A stretch of DNA of 33,003 nucleotides, taken from assembly GCA_964610775.1 (NCBI GenBank), contig CAZSZC010000012.1, positions 1-33,003 on the forward strand. Direction: 5' to 3'. The notes under the pieces are model-generated. The model searched no databases and was not told the origin of the DNA. It was given only the letters and a program-made list of their open reading frames with translations. The position numbers and the translations under genes were made by a program. How positions within the stretch are numbered: the stretch's first letter is position 1; each line of letters starts with the position of its first letter. This DNA comes from CAZPWF01 sp964610775. GTDB taxonomy: Bacteria; Patescibacteriota; Saccharimonadia; Saccharimonadales; JACQNP01. Of the stretch, positions 7,078 to 15,368 are shown one piece after another.

Positions 7078-7098
7078 AGGTAGTCCAGTGGACTACCT
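7078..7098. promoter_or_regulatory. 21-nt perfect palindrome upstream of the HAD gene
   Basis: AGGTAGTCCA, a single central G, then TGGACTACCT form two perfect 10-nt half sites. It ends 8 nt before the putative -35 of the HAD gene, as an operator for a dimeric regulator would. No T-run follows, so it is not a terminator. Confidence 0.55.
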
Positions 7099-7100
7099 CG

Positions 7101-7126
7101 GCACTTTTGTAAACGTGCACTTTTGT
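7101..7126 (+). repeat. Tandem 10-mer GCACTTTTGT, 16-nt period
   Basis: GCACTTTTGT occurs at 7101-7110 and 7117-7126, between the 21-nt palindrome and the -10 box of the HAD gene, and covers the -35 region. It may be a second regulator site. Confidence 0.5.
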
Positions 7127-7137
7127 TTTGATATAAT
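7107..7137 (+). promoter_or_regulatory. Extended -10 promoter for the HAD gene, leaderless type
   Basis: TTGTAA (7107-7112) and TATAAT (7132-7137) are 19 nt apart; TGA precedes the -10, giving an extended -10. The -10 ends 6 nt before the ATG at 7144. Confidence 0.6.
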
Positions 7138-7143
7138 TCTTCC

Positions 7144-7731
7144 ATGTATAAGGCAGTGATATTTGATTTTTTTGGCGTATTTTGTCCTGACATTACACTT
7201 GAATGGTTTAAAAAAACGGTTCAGGAGTACGAATCAAAACTGGCAGATTTTCAAGAAATATGTACTAGGAGTGACTATGGCAAACTAAGCAGAGCAGACT
7301 TCAATAAGGAAGTTGCGGCTTTGGCAGGTGTATCCGTCGGTGACCTAATCGCTGGAGTAGAATCGGAAACCGTGATAAATAATTCATTAGTTGCATATTG
7401 TAAAAAACTAAGAGCAGAAGGGTGCACGATAACATGTTTGTCCAACGGTACACACGAATGGACTCTTCAGGTAATAAACGACCATGGGCTCGGGCGATTA
7501 TTTGACTTAGTAGTCCTATCTGGAGATCTCGGTATAGTAAAACCAAACCCTGAGATTTACAAATATACCCTTAAGAAGCTGGGAATCAAACCATCAGAAG
7601 CAGTTTTTGTTGATGACAGGGAGGTAAATACCCTCGCAGCTGAAGTTTACGGTATATCAAGTCTAGTGTTTACCAGCACTGAAGCTTTCATTGTCGATTT
7701 TGAAGCACTCACCCAACGCAATTCATTATAA
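7144..7731 (+). CDS. HAD superfamily hydrolase, subfamily IA type
   Basis: 195 residues. Motif I is FDFFGVF with nucleophile Asp8; the +2 position that is Asp in many phosphatases is Phe10 here. Motif II is LSNGT at 99-103, motif III Lys133 in VKPNPEIY, and motif IV the paired acids Asp157-Asp158 in VFVDDRE. The small helical cap between motifs I and II fits subfamily IA. Most such enzymes remove phosphate from small metabolites; the change at +2 may alter or weaken this, as it does in some haloacid dehalogenases. It stands behind a palindrome and a tandem repeat, suggesting regulation. It could serve the amino-sugar-type genes of the first block, as phosphatases do in kanosamine pathways, but that is only a guess. 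Confidence 0.82.
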   Translation: MYKAVIFDFFGVFCPDITLEWFKKTVQEYESKLADFQEICTRSDYGKLSRADFNKEVAALAGVSVGDLIAGVESETVINNSLVAYCKKLRAEGCTITCLSNGTHEWTLQVINDHGLGRLFDLVVLSGDLGIVKPNPEIYKYTLKKLGIKPSEAVFVDDREVNTLAAEVYGISSLVFTSTEAFIVDFEALTQRNSL

Positions 7732-7753
7732 TATTAATTCGAATATAAGATTT

Positions 7754-7782
7754 TTGTTCTATCTTAGTGTGGCTGCTAATAT
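7754..7782 (+). promoter_or_regulatory. Promoter for the P-loop gene, leaderless type
   Basis: TTGTTC (7754-7759) and TAATAT (7777-7782) are 17 nt apart, with TGC just before the -10 (extended -10). The -10 ends 6 nt before the ATG at 7789. Confidence 0.55.
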
Positions 7783-7788
7783 AACCTA

Positions 7789-8334
7789 ATGAAGGAAGTC
7801 ATTTGGGTAATGGGGCCGAGTGCAGTCGGAAAAGAAACATTTATAAAAACTATTGCTGGTGATCTTAAAGCCCTAAAACTACTAAATATGGAAAGTGAGT
7901 CTATCGTTTCTTGTGGGGCAAGCTATCACTTCAATGGTAACTATAAGGATGATCCGATTGACAAGGCGAGGGAAAAAATATTCGACGAAATACCGGATTT
8001 GCTAAAGAACTATGATGTAGTACTAATCAAATGGCAGCACATTGATAGTGAACTAAATCGACCCGAGAGGCTCAAAGAGCTACTTCCAGAAGCTACGCAC
8101 AGAGCTGTACTATTAGTCACACCACGACACGAACTAGCAGAACGACTCCCAATAAAATCCTGGTGGCACGATTATGGAAAAGAGCTAGCGCATGTTAATA
8201 GAGGTATAGAACATGTTGCAAAAAGTCTAGATACATTACCGATCTCAATGACACTAACAATAATTCTCAGTAGTGATAAAAAGTTCTATTCAATTATTAA
8301 TGGCAACACGGATGTAGAATCTTTATACACATAG
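7789..8334 (+). CDS. P-loop NTPase, small kinase-like, unknown substrate
   Basis: 181 residues. A clear Walker A, GPSAVGKET, is at 9-17, close to the N-terminus as in nucleotide and small-molecule kinases. The segment YDVVLIKWQHIDSE (about 74-87) could hold the Walker B strand, and the arginine-rich ATHRAVLLVTPRHELAERLP stretch resembles the lid approach of kinases, followed by an unusual KSWWHDYGKE. I do not recognise the family. It is convergent with the ABC transporter permease, the two stop codons touching with no gap. Context gives no substrate. Confidence 0.6.
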   Translation: MKEVIWVMGPSAVGKETFIKTIAGDLKALKLLNMESESIVSCGASYHFNGNYKDDPIDKAREKIFDEIPDLLKNYDVVLIKWQHIDSELNRPERLKELLPEATHRAVLLVTPRHELAERLPIKSWWHDYGKELAHVNRGIEHVAKSLDTLPISMTLTIILSSDKKFYSIINGNTDVESLYT

Positions 8335-9144
8335 TTAACTGCTAGTCTTGTGGCGGAACATATATGCAGCAACAGGCACGGCAAAAATAAGAATAGCTAG
8401 GCTCCAAATAACCGCCAGCAAGGCATGATTGCCAACAGGAGTTCCCAGTATAAGTGCTCGTACTGCTGCTATTACTTGCGTTATTGGTTGATTAGCCGCA
8501 AAAGTTTCAAGTCCTTTTGGCATTCCTTCAGTTGGCACAAAGGCACTACTAGCGAAAGTTAAGGGGAAAATTATGACAAATGTCAGCCATTGAACCGCCT
8601 CGATGCTTTTTGCCATGATTCCTAAAATCGCCATAAGCCAAGAAAAAGCGAAAGTAAACAGTAATAAAATTCCAGCAATTTTTAACCACTCTACAAAATT
8701 CGCTTGTGCGCGAAAACCGATTACTAACCCAACAAGTAGCATTACCACAGTCGAGATGGTATTACGCAAGAGGTCGGAAACAACATGTCCATTAAGTACC
8801 GCCAGATTTGACATCGGAAGTGAACGAAATCGATCGACAATACCATTCTTTAGGTCACTACACACCGACACCGCAGTAACTGTTGAGCCAAAAGCTACTG
8901 TCTGGACAATGATACCAGCCATTAAAAAGTTGATATAGCTAACGCCAGGAGGCAAAGCTTTCGATATTGACGGACCAAAAACAGCGGTGAAAAGCAGTAT
9001 AAACATAACTGGCTGAAAGAAAGCACCTAGTAACTGATCAGTATTGCGAACTATGTGCCTAGTAGATCGCTTTATCATGAGCCAAGAGTCACGAAGCTTT
9101 AGGTAAGTAGCAGATTTCTTTTCAAATACTAGTTCAACTGCCAT
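8335..9144 (-). CDS. ABC-2 type transporter permease (DrrB-like)
   Basis: 269 residues with about six membrane helices: one near 45-62 (FFQPVMFILLFTAVFG), one around 75-95, then pairs in 130-195 and a last one near 240-262. The loop with SDLKNGIVDRFRSLPMS matches the cytoplasmic element of ABC-2 permeases that contacts the ATPase. The family exports drugs, polysaccharides or lipids. Its ATG overlaps the ATPase stop by 1 nt (TAATG), so it is translationally coupled to its partner. It is the second gene of a two-gene operon. Confidence 0.85.
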   Translation of the reverse strand: MAVELVFEKKSATYLKLRDSWLMIKRSTRHIVRNTDQLLGAFFQPVMFILLFTAVFGPSISKALPPGVSYINFLMAGIIVQTVAFGSTVTAVSVCSDLKNGIVDRFRSLPMSNLAVLNGHVVSDLLRNTISTVVMLLVGLVIGFRAQANFVEWLKIAGILLLFTFAFSWLMAILGIMAKSIEAVQWLTFVIIFPLTFASSAFVPTEGMPKGLETFAANQPITQVIAAVRALILGTPVGNHALLAVIWSLAILIFAVPVAAYMFRHKTSS

Positions 9145-10106
9145 TACTTCTTCTCCTCATCTTTTGGTTGTTTTTGCTTACCTGTAAGCGACAAGAATAC
9201 ATCGTCTAGCGTAGGTTTATGTATAGCAATAGATGATACATTTATCCGGTTTTTAGCCAACAAGTCGAGCGTACGTCTCACGTCTTTATTACTATCATTT
9301 ATCGGCACCGCAATGATCAATTCATCTTCATCCACCGAAGTAGTCTCTTTAACTAGCAGCTCAGATGCATATTTAAAGCTCTTATTGTTTGGCAGTGTTA
9401 TCTCTAAGCGATCATTACCAATCTTAGATTTGAGCTCCTTAGCCGTGCCCTGAGCTATGACCTTACCATTATCGATTACCACAATACTGTCAGCAAGCTG
9501 ATCTGCTTCCTCAAGGTATTGAGTTGTCAGGAGTATTGTCGTACCTTTGTTCATAAGATTCTTAATGATATCCCACATGACTAGTCGCGAACGAGGATCA
9601 AGGCCTGTTGTTGGTTCGTCAAGAAATATCACGGGTGGCGTTGCTATTAAACTAACGGCCAAATCTAGACGGCGACGCATTCCCCCAGAATATGTTTTAA
9701 CCGGTCGGTCAGCAGCTTCCAAAAGATCAAACTCGCTTAATAGCTCCTCGGCTCTTTCGGTTGCACTTTTTTTCGCTAGGCGATACAGACAACCCATCAT
9801 AATCAAGTTTTCTCGACCAGTTAATAACTCGTCAATTGCGGCAGATTGTCCAGTTAAACCAATAACAGACTTAACCTTATCCGCATCTTCTCTAACATCG
9901 AATCCCTCCACCTCAACGACACCATCATCGTAATTTAGTAGCGTACTAAGTATACGAACCGTAGTTGTTTTGCCAGCTCCGTTTGGGCCAAGCAGGGCAA
10001 GCATAGTACCACGCTCTACGTCTATATTGATGCCTTCTAAAACTTTAGTGGCACCATAGGATTTCTTTAGATTCTTAACATGAATAACGCTTTTAGAGCT
10101 AACCAT
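9144..10106 (-). CDS. ABC transporter ATP-binding protein (DrrA-like)
   Basis: 320 residues. Walker A is GPNGAGKTT near 39-47, the Q-loop region is GLTGQSAAIDELLTG, the ABC signature is YSGGMRRRLDLA, Walker B is VIFLDEPTTGLD, and the switch is LLTTQYLEEAD, where Gln takes the place of the usual His. The TTQYLEEA form is typical of daunorubicin-type DrrA exporters. The extra C-terminal 100 residues fit the DUF4162-like domain of this family. With the permease it should form an exporter of unknown cargo. An AGGA element 6 nt before the ATG serves as a ribosome binding site. Confidence 0.88.
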   Translation of the reverse strand: MVSSKSVIHVKNLKKSYGATKVLEGINIDVERGTMLALLGPNGAGKTTTVRILSTLLNYDDGVVEVEGFDVREDADKVKSVIGLTGQSAAIDELLTGRENLIMMGCLYRLAKKSATERAEELLSEFDLLEAADRPVKTYSGGMRRRLDLAVSLIATPPVIFLDEPTTGLDPRSRLVMWDIIKNLMNKGTTILLTTQYLEEADQLADSIVVIDNGKVIAQGTAKELKSKIGNDRLEITLPNNKSFKYASELLVKETTSVDEDELIIAVPINDSNKDVRRTLDLLAKNRINVSSIAIHKPTLDDVFLSLTGKQKQPKDEEKK

Positions 10107-10219
10107 TATCTGTCCTATCGATATTTATTGCTCATTAATTCTACTGCAGTTGTATATAATTTGCAGCACAATGGTTCTAAATCAAGTATTTCTACTAGAG
10201 GCTTCGTAATAATGCGTAC

Positions 10220-10782
10220 TTATAAAGTATCGTATACACAAGACTGTGTTGGCCAGCTATTTGTACAAGCAACAACTGTTGGTTCTTCTGGAGTTATTTG
10301 TGGTTGTTCGACTGGATTTTCATAAGTACACGACTGGCTCGGCCAACTGTTCGTGCAGGCAATTGGCTCTGGTGGCTGGGTGATCGTGGGTCTCTCTGTA
10401 ACAGGATTATCCTTTTGCGCATTTGAGCAACCTACTTCAGAACATGTGCTTGCGGATGGTTGGGTGTCATCGGTTTTATAGGAACTGGTAGTTGTTGCTG
10501 AAGAATTCAGAGCATGTTGTGCAGTTGGCGCAAATGCGAAGTTATTATTCAGATTTTTTGTGTTGTTGTGTGGTTTGAATTATTTAATGGATTACTTTTT
10601 GAGACTGTCGATTGAGTTATGATACTGTTTGCCCAATTAATAGGTTTTACTGACTCATTTTGCTGCAACAGACCACCAGACTGGATTAGATTTGAGCCAA
10701 GTATTGCCATACTTGTCATTATTGATAACAGAACAAAAATCACTCTATGCATAATAAAACTTATTTTACTATTATTGTACAC
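10220..10782 (-). CDS. Putative secreted Cys-repeat protein, frame-disrupted at a poly-A tract
   Basis: The 5' part (10782-10549, GTG start, or ATG at 10752) encodes 77 residues beginning with a signal-peptide-like segment (MHRVIFVLLSIMTSMAIL) and a polar Asn/Ser/Thr tail, ending at TGA. A second frame runs from the same A6 tract (10554-10559) to a TAA at 10220 and encodes about 110 Pro/Thr/Ser-rich residues with two copies of a Cys motif, ACTNSWPSQSCTYE and ACTNSWPTQSCVYD, plus a looser TCSEVGCSN. The second frame has no good start, and the two join by a -1 shift on the A6 run. It is either one exported gene with a real or programmed slip, or a sequencing indel. No known family is recognised. 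Confidence 0.55.
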
Positions 10783-10818
10783 ATTATATCATAGTATACC
10801 TACTCATGTTTCCGTTAT

Positions 10819-10847
10819 TTGACACAAAGTATCGATTAATATTAAAT
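10819..10847 (+). promoter_or_regulatory. Promoter for the membrane protein gene at 10863
   Basis: A perfect TTGACA (10819-10824) and TTAAAT (10842-10847) are 17 nt apart. The predicted start of transcription lies near 10854, which rules against the upstream ATG at 10806 and favours the ATG at 10863. Confidence 0.55.
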
Positions 10848-10862
10848 GTAATAAATAACGCT

Positions 10863-11426
10863 ATGAAAAAACAAAAACAACCTGAAATAAGCACTTTCCG
10901 ACCATCAATATTGAGGTTGACTCGGCTTCATTTCTTTTACGTACTTGCTTATGCCGTCTTTATTCTTGAGTACGATGCATGGAAAATTATCACCCCGCAC
11001 GCACTATCAGAACGTTGGACAGTAGCCACTATCATGCTCGTAGTTACTACACTATGCTGGTACGCCGCACGCAACAGAGTGTCGAGTGATAGTTATTATA
11101 AGTCGATTGCTTTTGCCTTGATTAGTCTCGATATTTTTGTGGCTGGTTTTAGCGTATTTTCACAGCGTGGCATGGCAAGCAGGGCGGTTGCACTATTTGC
11201 AATACCTATTATTATTGCTGCATTAATCAGCCGCACAGCGATATTTGCTACAGCCGCCTTATCGTTAGCGGCGTACTCTTTCGCTGCTGTTAGATACTTT
11301 GCATTAAACCCGAGTGAAGGCTACAAAGTTGAGCTTTACGGAGATCTTACATTCTATAGTGCAATATTCTTTATACTGGCCTCACTGCTCTGGGTAGTCA
11401 TCTCTAGGTCAAAACCCACGGATTAA
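10863..11426 (+). CDS. Integral membrane protein of unknown function
   Basis: 187 residues from the ATG at 10863 (MKKQKQ). An in-frame ATG at 10806 exists but lies upstream of the likely promoter. About six hydrophobic helices are seen: LHFFYVLAYAVFI, TVATIMLVVTTLCWYA, SIAFALISLDIFVAGF, AVALFAIPIIIAALI, IFATAALSLAAYSFAAV and LTFYSAIFFILASLLWVVI. The arrangement recalls the membrane sensor part of histidine kinases, but no kinase domain follows. It stands alone between a divergent secreted-protein gene and a bidirectional terminator. I do not recognise a family. Confidence 0.65.
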   Translation: MKKQKQPEISTFRPSILRLTRLHFFYVLAYAVFILEYDAWKIITPHALSERWTVATIMLVVTTLCWYAARNRVSSDSYYKSIAFALISLDIFVAGFSVFSQRGMASRAVALFAIPIIIAALISRTAIFATAALSLAAYSFAAVRYFALNPSEGYKVELYGDLTFYSAIFFILASLLWVVISRSKPTD

Positions 11427-11457
11427 AAAAACTGCCACTTTTTGGGTGACAGTTTTT
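11427..11457. terminator. Bidirectional Rho-independent terminator
   Basis: AAAAACTG (11427-11434) pairs with CAGTTTTT (11450-11457), and CAC (11436-11438) with GTG (11446-11448), with one C/A mismatch between. T-runs follow on both strands, so it can end the membrane gene on the plus strand and the convergent gene at 11477 on the minus strand. Confidence 0.75.
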
Positions 11458-11476
11458 AATTTTCATTAAGTCGAGC

Positions 11477-12043
11477 TTATTTTTTATCTGTTTTCGGAGC
11501 CTCACTCTTAGGTGCAGCTGACTTCTTGGAAACCAAAAATACACTACGTATTTGGAATAGTAGGTAAAGGCCGATAACCGTACCAATTATATAGCCAAAG
11601 AAACCGCTAACACCACCGTAAGAACCTACGTTGAAGAACAGTGAAACAAATCCGTACACAATGTTAACTAGTAACGCTACGAACAGTATGTTCCAGCCGG
11701 ACTTCTTCTTATCCTTAACACCAGGGAAGGCAGCAATCCATAATGCACCCTCTAAAGCCAAAACAATAATTCCAACCCAAACCATCAGCGTCAAATGACT
11801 AGTCGCAACTGGCGTACCACCATAAGTACGAGCCACATCGTTAGCCCAACCTACCCACTTGTCAACAACCGTAGCCGCTTGGTAAAGCCAGAAAGCTGAC
11901 AGTAGAGTCAAAACTCCAAATATTAAATTAAGCCAGGGTAGAATATCTACGATGACTTTCTTTGCGTTTTCAGGCAACTGAAAAGGTGCCTTTTTCACGA
12001 ACACTTCATTAAGTTGTTCTTCTAATTGATCCATTGCCGCCAT
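11477..12043 (-). CDS. Four-helix membrane protein, Saccharibacteria-type
   Basis: 188 residues. An N-terminal amphipathic part (LEEQLNEVFVKKAPFQLPENAKK) precedes four membrane helices at about 30-57, 80-105, 115-137 and 145-167, and the tail is Lys/Ala/Pro-rich. I recall similar short proteins with a KKAPFQLPENAKK segment from Saccharibacteria genomes, where no function is known; this memory is not checked. A strong GGAGGA lies 6 nt before the ATG, unlike the leaderless genes nearby. A TATAAC-type element stands further upstream but the promoter is not clear. Confidence 0.65.
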   Translation of the reverse strand: MAAMDQLEEQLNEVFVKKAPFQLPENAKKVIVDILPWLNLIFGVLTLLSAFWLYQAATVVDKWVGWANDVARTYGGTPVATSHLTLMVWVGIIVLALEGALWIAAFPGVKDKKKSGWNILFVALLVNIVYGFVSLFFNVGSYGGVSGFFGYIIGTVIGLYLLFQIRSVFLVSKKSAAPKSEAPKTDKK

Positions 12044-12100
12044 GGCAGTCCTCCGTTTGTTATAACTTAAGCATACCGCCTATAAGCCCGTTGGAGCAAG

Positions 12101-12129
12101 TTTATATTGTAATTAAACACCTGTACAAT
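12101..12129 (+). promoter_or_regulatory. Promoter for the helicase-nuclease gene
   Basis: TTTATA (12101-12106) and TACAAT (12124-12129) are 17 nt apart. The -10 ends 9 nt before the GTG at 12139, so the leader would be only a few nucleotides. Confidence 0.45.
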
Positions 12130-12138
12130 GTGTAGTAA

Positions 12139-15100
12139 GTGGATAATTCTACATTTTTGCAACGATATAAGCTGTTAAATGCGCAGCAGAAGCAAGCCGT
12201 TGAACATATTGACGGGCCATTATTAGTAATAGCCGGACCTGGTACCGGCAAAACAGAACTACTAAGCTTTCGCATTGCCAATATACTCCAGCAAACAGAC
12301 GCGTATGCAGACAACTTATTGTGCCTAACTTTTACCAACAAAGCAGCCGACAATATGAAGCAAAGGCTCCTGAATCTTATTGGCCCAGACGCACAGAACA
12401 TTAATGTTAAAACATTCCATAGCTTGGCAGCAGAAATTATGAATCGCTATCCTGAGTATTTCTGGAAGGGCGCTAGACTAACAATAGCTCCTGAGGCTGC
12501 CCAACTACGCGTAACTCAGCAAGTATTAAATAGTCTACCCGACGACCATCCACTAACATTAAAATTTGCTGGTCAATTTACGCTAATCGATGACACTGTT
12601 AAGTCTATTAATCTGGCCAAAGAAGCTGGGTTAACACCTAATAAGCTAAGAGCTATTATCAAAGCTAATTTGGCTTACATAGACGCGATAGAGCCCATGC
12701 TAAGTGAAATCGGGTCTATAGTAGTTAGTAAAAAAAGTGTAGATAGAATTGCAAAGATCGTATCAGAACTACCTGGTCAATCCATAGATGATGCAATTCG
12801 ACCACTTTCTTCTCTTCAGACTATTCTTCAAGAAAGCTTTGGCTTAGCTAGTCAAATAGCGGGAGAGACGGGGAAAAATACATCTATCAGTCGCTGGAAA
12901 AGCCAATGTCTACAAAAACAGGATGGCGTGTACGGATTATTTAATGAGCGAAAGCGCAACGAATGGTGGCTTGGCGTAGCTGACGCCTATGAGTCATATC
13001 GTCAAAAAATGCATAGCAAGGGTTACTACGACTACGCCGACATGCTTGTTGAGGTAGTTAGCCAAATCGAGCAGCATTCAGACCTTAGAGCTAATCTACA
13101 AGAACAATTTCAATATGTTCTTATTGACGAGTTTCAAGACACCAACGCTGCTCAATTGCGACTTGCCCATCTTATTGCAGACCATCAAGATATAACTGAG
13201 CCTAATCTTATGGCCGTTGGTGATGATGATCAGTCAATATTTAAGTTCCAGGGAGCTGAACTTAGTAATATGCTTGGCTTCACACGACAGTACAAAACAG
13301 CCAAAATAGTTGTTTTAACCGAAAATTATCGTTCAACACAAGAAGTACTGGACTGTGCTGGCGAAATAATTCAGCATGCGCAGTTCCGACTAGTTAACCG
13401 ACTGCCCGATCTTTCAAAAGAATTACGGGCCGTATCTCCTCCAAGTTCAAAAAGCCATATTATTCACCAGTCTTTCAGAAGCCGAGAAGAGCAGCTCAGT
13501 GGACTCGCAAGCCAAGCAGCTAAGTATTTTTCTGAAGGAAAAACAGTAGCTATTCTTGCGCGTAAGCACAGTAGCCTTCGCGATATGGCAGCCCTGCTTC
13601 ATCAGCAAGGTACGCCTATTAGCTATGAGCAGAGTAATAACATCCTGGAACAACCTGCCATCGAACAGCTTTACCTAATCCTTAAGTTAGTAGCGGAAAT
13701 CAAAAAGGGATCAATCTACAAGGTCAATGAATTACTCAGCCTACTGCTGCGCCACCCTATGTGGGGTATTAGACCGAAAGTTTTATGGGCTTTTGCCATT
13801 GAACAACAAAAGAAATACGATTGGCTATCTGGATTAATGAACTCGGACGAAGAAGAGATGCAAAGCATATACCAGTGGTTAAACTGGCTCTGTGGATTAA
13901 GCGCAACTGAGCCATTGGCAGTTGTAACAGAATACATCCTAGGGCTTCGAGAAAACGATATATTAACTAGCCCCCTACATAAATACTTCTTTGCCGATCA
14001 TGAACTAACCGAAACCTACATAGAAACACTTTCAGCAGTACAGTTACTCCGCTCGCTCGTTTCCGAGTTTAGGTCTTTTGGAATTAGCAAGGTCGAGGAC
14101 TTTGTTAAGTTTGTCTCGCTTATGATGGAAAGTAACAAGATTATTAGCGATAATTCACCATTCGTAAGTGGCGAAGAGACTGTTGAACTTTTGACGGTTT
14201 ATAAGGCTAAAGGACTAGAGTTTGATGTTGTGATTGTAGTTGATGCTGTTGACAGCGACTGGTCGCCGCGCACTAGAGGCCGCCTGCCGCCAGCAAACTT
14301 ACCACTTAGATCTGCGCTAGAAGACGCCGATGACTACGTTAGACTCATGTATGTTGCTGCTACTAGAGCCAAGCATAGTTTGATATTTGGGAGCTACTAC
14401 ACATCAATGAGAGGGGATAGTATAATTCCGTCTTCTTCCATAAGCGAAGTTAGTATTGTCAAACAAAAACCCATTAAAAAACATGATTTAGTTAATGTCC
14501 TGGAAAGATCATTAAGATGGCCTAGGCTGCAACAATATGATGAGAAAGCATTACTGCTACCCAAGCTAGAAAACTACAGTTTAAATGTTTCTAACCTGAT
14601 AAACTTTCTAGATGTCAGTAGTCACGGGCCAGAATACTTTAAAGAAAGAAACCTTCTCCAGTTGCCAAGCAGTAAATCACCAGCCACAGCCATGGGCAGC
14701 GCCATTCATAGAGCACTAGAAGAAGCTCAACTAGCAACAAACTTGGGAAACTTTAAATTCGCAAATGTCATATCTAGTTTTAATAATTCACTACTCAATG
14801 AAGGTTTGCCTGAGGAGGACTACAAAAAGAAGCTTAATCAAGGTAAAAGGGTGCTTGAAAGGTTCATAAACGAGTATAGTTGGCATTTTGCTAATGGAGC
14901 AAAGCCTGAATACAAAGTAGTTGATGTGTTATGTGGAACTGCTAAGTTAAGTGGTACCCTAGACGTACTAGATCAAACAGGTAACATTACATTAATAACG
15001 GACTACAAGACCGGCAGACCACTGACATCGCTGTCATTAAAAAGTGGACAGGATGGCATAAAAGCCTGGAAGCATAAATTACAGCTAATATTTTACGCCT

Positions 15101-15357
15101 TACTCGTTGGTTTAGATCCTTCCATACACACCGAGAGCGAAACACATTGCCAGATGGTTTATGTCGAAGCGCAGTCAAAAGACAAAATAGCAATCAATTA
15201 TGTACCTAGCGAAGAAGAAGTGACTAGACTTACCAAGTTGATAGCAGCTGTCTGGAAGCAAATACAAACTTTGAACTTTCCTGATATAAGTAAATATCCA
15301 AATAACTTAGAAGGTATCATCCAGTTCGAAAACGATCTAATTAATGATCGTATATAG
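12139..15357 (+). CDS. UvrD/PcrA-type superfamily 1 helicase fused to a RecB-like nuclease
   Basis: 1072 residues from a GTG start. Helicase motifs in order are Walker A GPGTGKT (33-39), Ia LTFTNKAADNMKQR, the FHSLA element, Walker B LIDEFQDTN, III GDDDQSIFKFQGA, IV ENYRST, V TVYKAKGLEFDVV, and VI YVAATRAKH. The last 230 residues carry a PD-(D/E)XK nuclease of RecB type: GSAIHRALEEA, then GTLDVLDQTG, ITDYKTGR (Asp and Lys of the active site) and KLQLIFYALL. It is thus a single-chain 3'-5' helicase and nuclease, like AddA or the Cas4-bearing helicases, acting on DNA ends in repair. No AddB or RecC partner is in the window. It ends 11 nt before the convergent aquaporin gene. Confidence 0.9.
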   Translation: MDNSTFLQRYKLLNAQQKQAVEHIDGPLLVIAGPGTGKTELLSFRIANILQQTDAYADNLLCLTFTNKAADNMKQRLLNLIGPDAQNINVKTFHSLAAEIMNRYPEYFWKGARLTIAPEAAQLRVTQQVLNSLPDDHPLTLKFAGQFTLIDDTVKSINLAKEAGLTPNKLRAIIKANLAYIDAIEPMLSEIGSIVVSKKSVDRIAKIVSELPGQSIDDAIRPLSSLQTILQESFGLASQIAGETGKNTSISRWKSQCLQKQDGVYGLFNERKRNEWWLGVADAYESYRQKMHSKGYYDYADMLVEVVSQIEQHSDLRANLQEQFQYVLIDEFQDTNAAQLRLAHLIADHQDITEPNLMAVGDDDQSIFKFQGAELSNMLGFTRQYKTAKIVVLTENYRSTQEVLDCAGEIIQHAQFRLVNRLPDLSKELRAVSPPSSKSHIIHQSFRSREEQLSGLASQAAKYFSEGKTVAILARKHSSLRDMAALLHQQGTPISYEQSNNILEQPAIEQLYLILKLVAEIKKGSIYKVNELLSLLLRHPMWGIRPKVLWAFAIEQQKKYDWLSGLMNSDEEEMQSIYQWLNWLCGLSATEPLAVVTEYILGLRENDILTSPLHKYFFADHELTETYIETLSAVQLLRSLVSEFRSFGISKVEDFVKFVSLMMESNKIISDNSPFVSGEETVELLTVYKAKGLEFDVVIVVDAVDSDWSPRTRGRLPPANLPLRSALEDADDYVRLMYVAATRAKHSLIFGSYYTSMRGDSIIPSSSISEVSIVKQKPIKKHDLVNVLERSLRWPRLQQYDEKALLLPKLENYSLNVSNLINFLDVSSHGPEYFKERNLLQLPSSKSPATAMGSAIHRALEEAQLATNLGNFKFANVISSFNNSLLNEGLPEEDYKKKLNQGKRVLERFINEYSWHFANGAKPEYKVVDVLCGTAKLSGTLDVLDQTGNITLITDYKTGRPLTSLSLKSGQDGIKAWKHKLQLIFYALLVGLDPSIHTESETHCQMVYVEAQSKDKIAINYVPSEEEVTRLTKLIAAVWKQIQTLNFPDISKYPNNLEGIIQFENDLINDRI

Positions 15358-15368
15358 ACTTGCTGTTG

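Noticed and set aside
1..7100. Integrase, transposase or toxin-antitoxin gene for the repeat-bounded block
   Set aside because: Every open frame in the block has another assignment; none shows tyrosine or serine recombinase or DDE motifs.
9547..9933. Plus-strand 128-residue frame
   Set aside because: It is antisense to the conserved core of the ABC ATPase and has a low-complexity Ser/Arg composition typical of shadows.
10080..10325. Plus-strand 81-residue frame
   Set aside because: It is antisense to the 3' end of the Cys-repeat gene and the start of the ABC ATPase gene, with no motif, signal or ribosome site.
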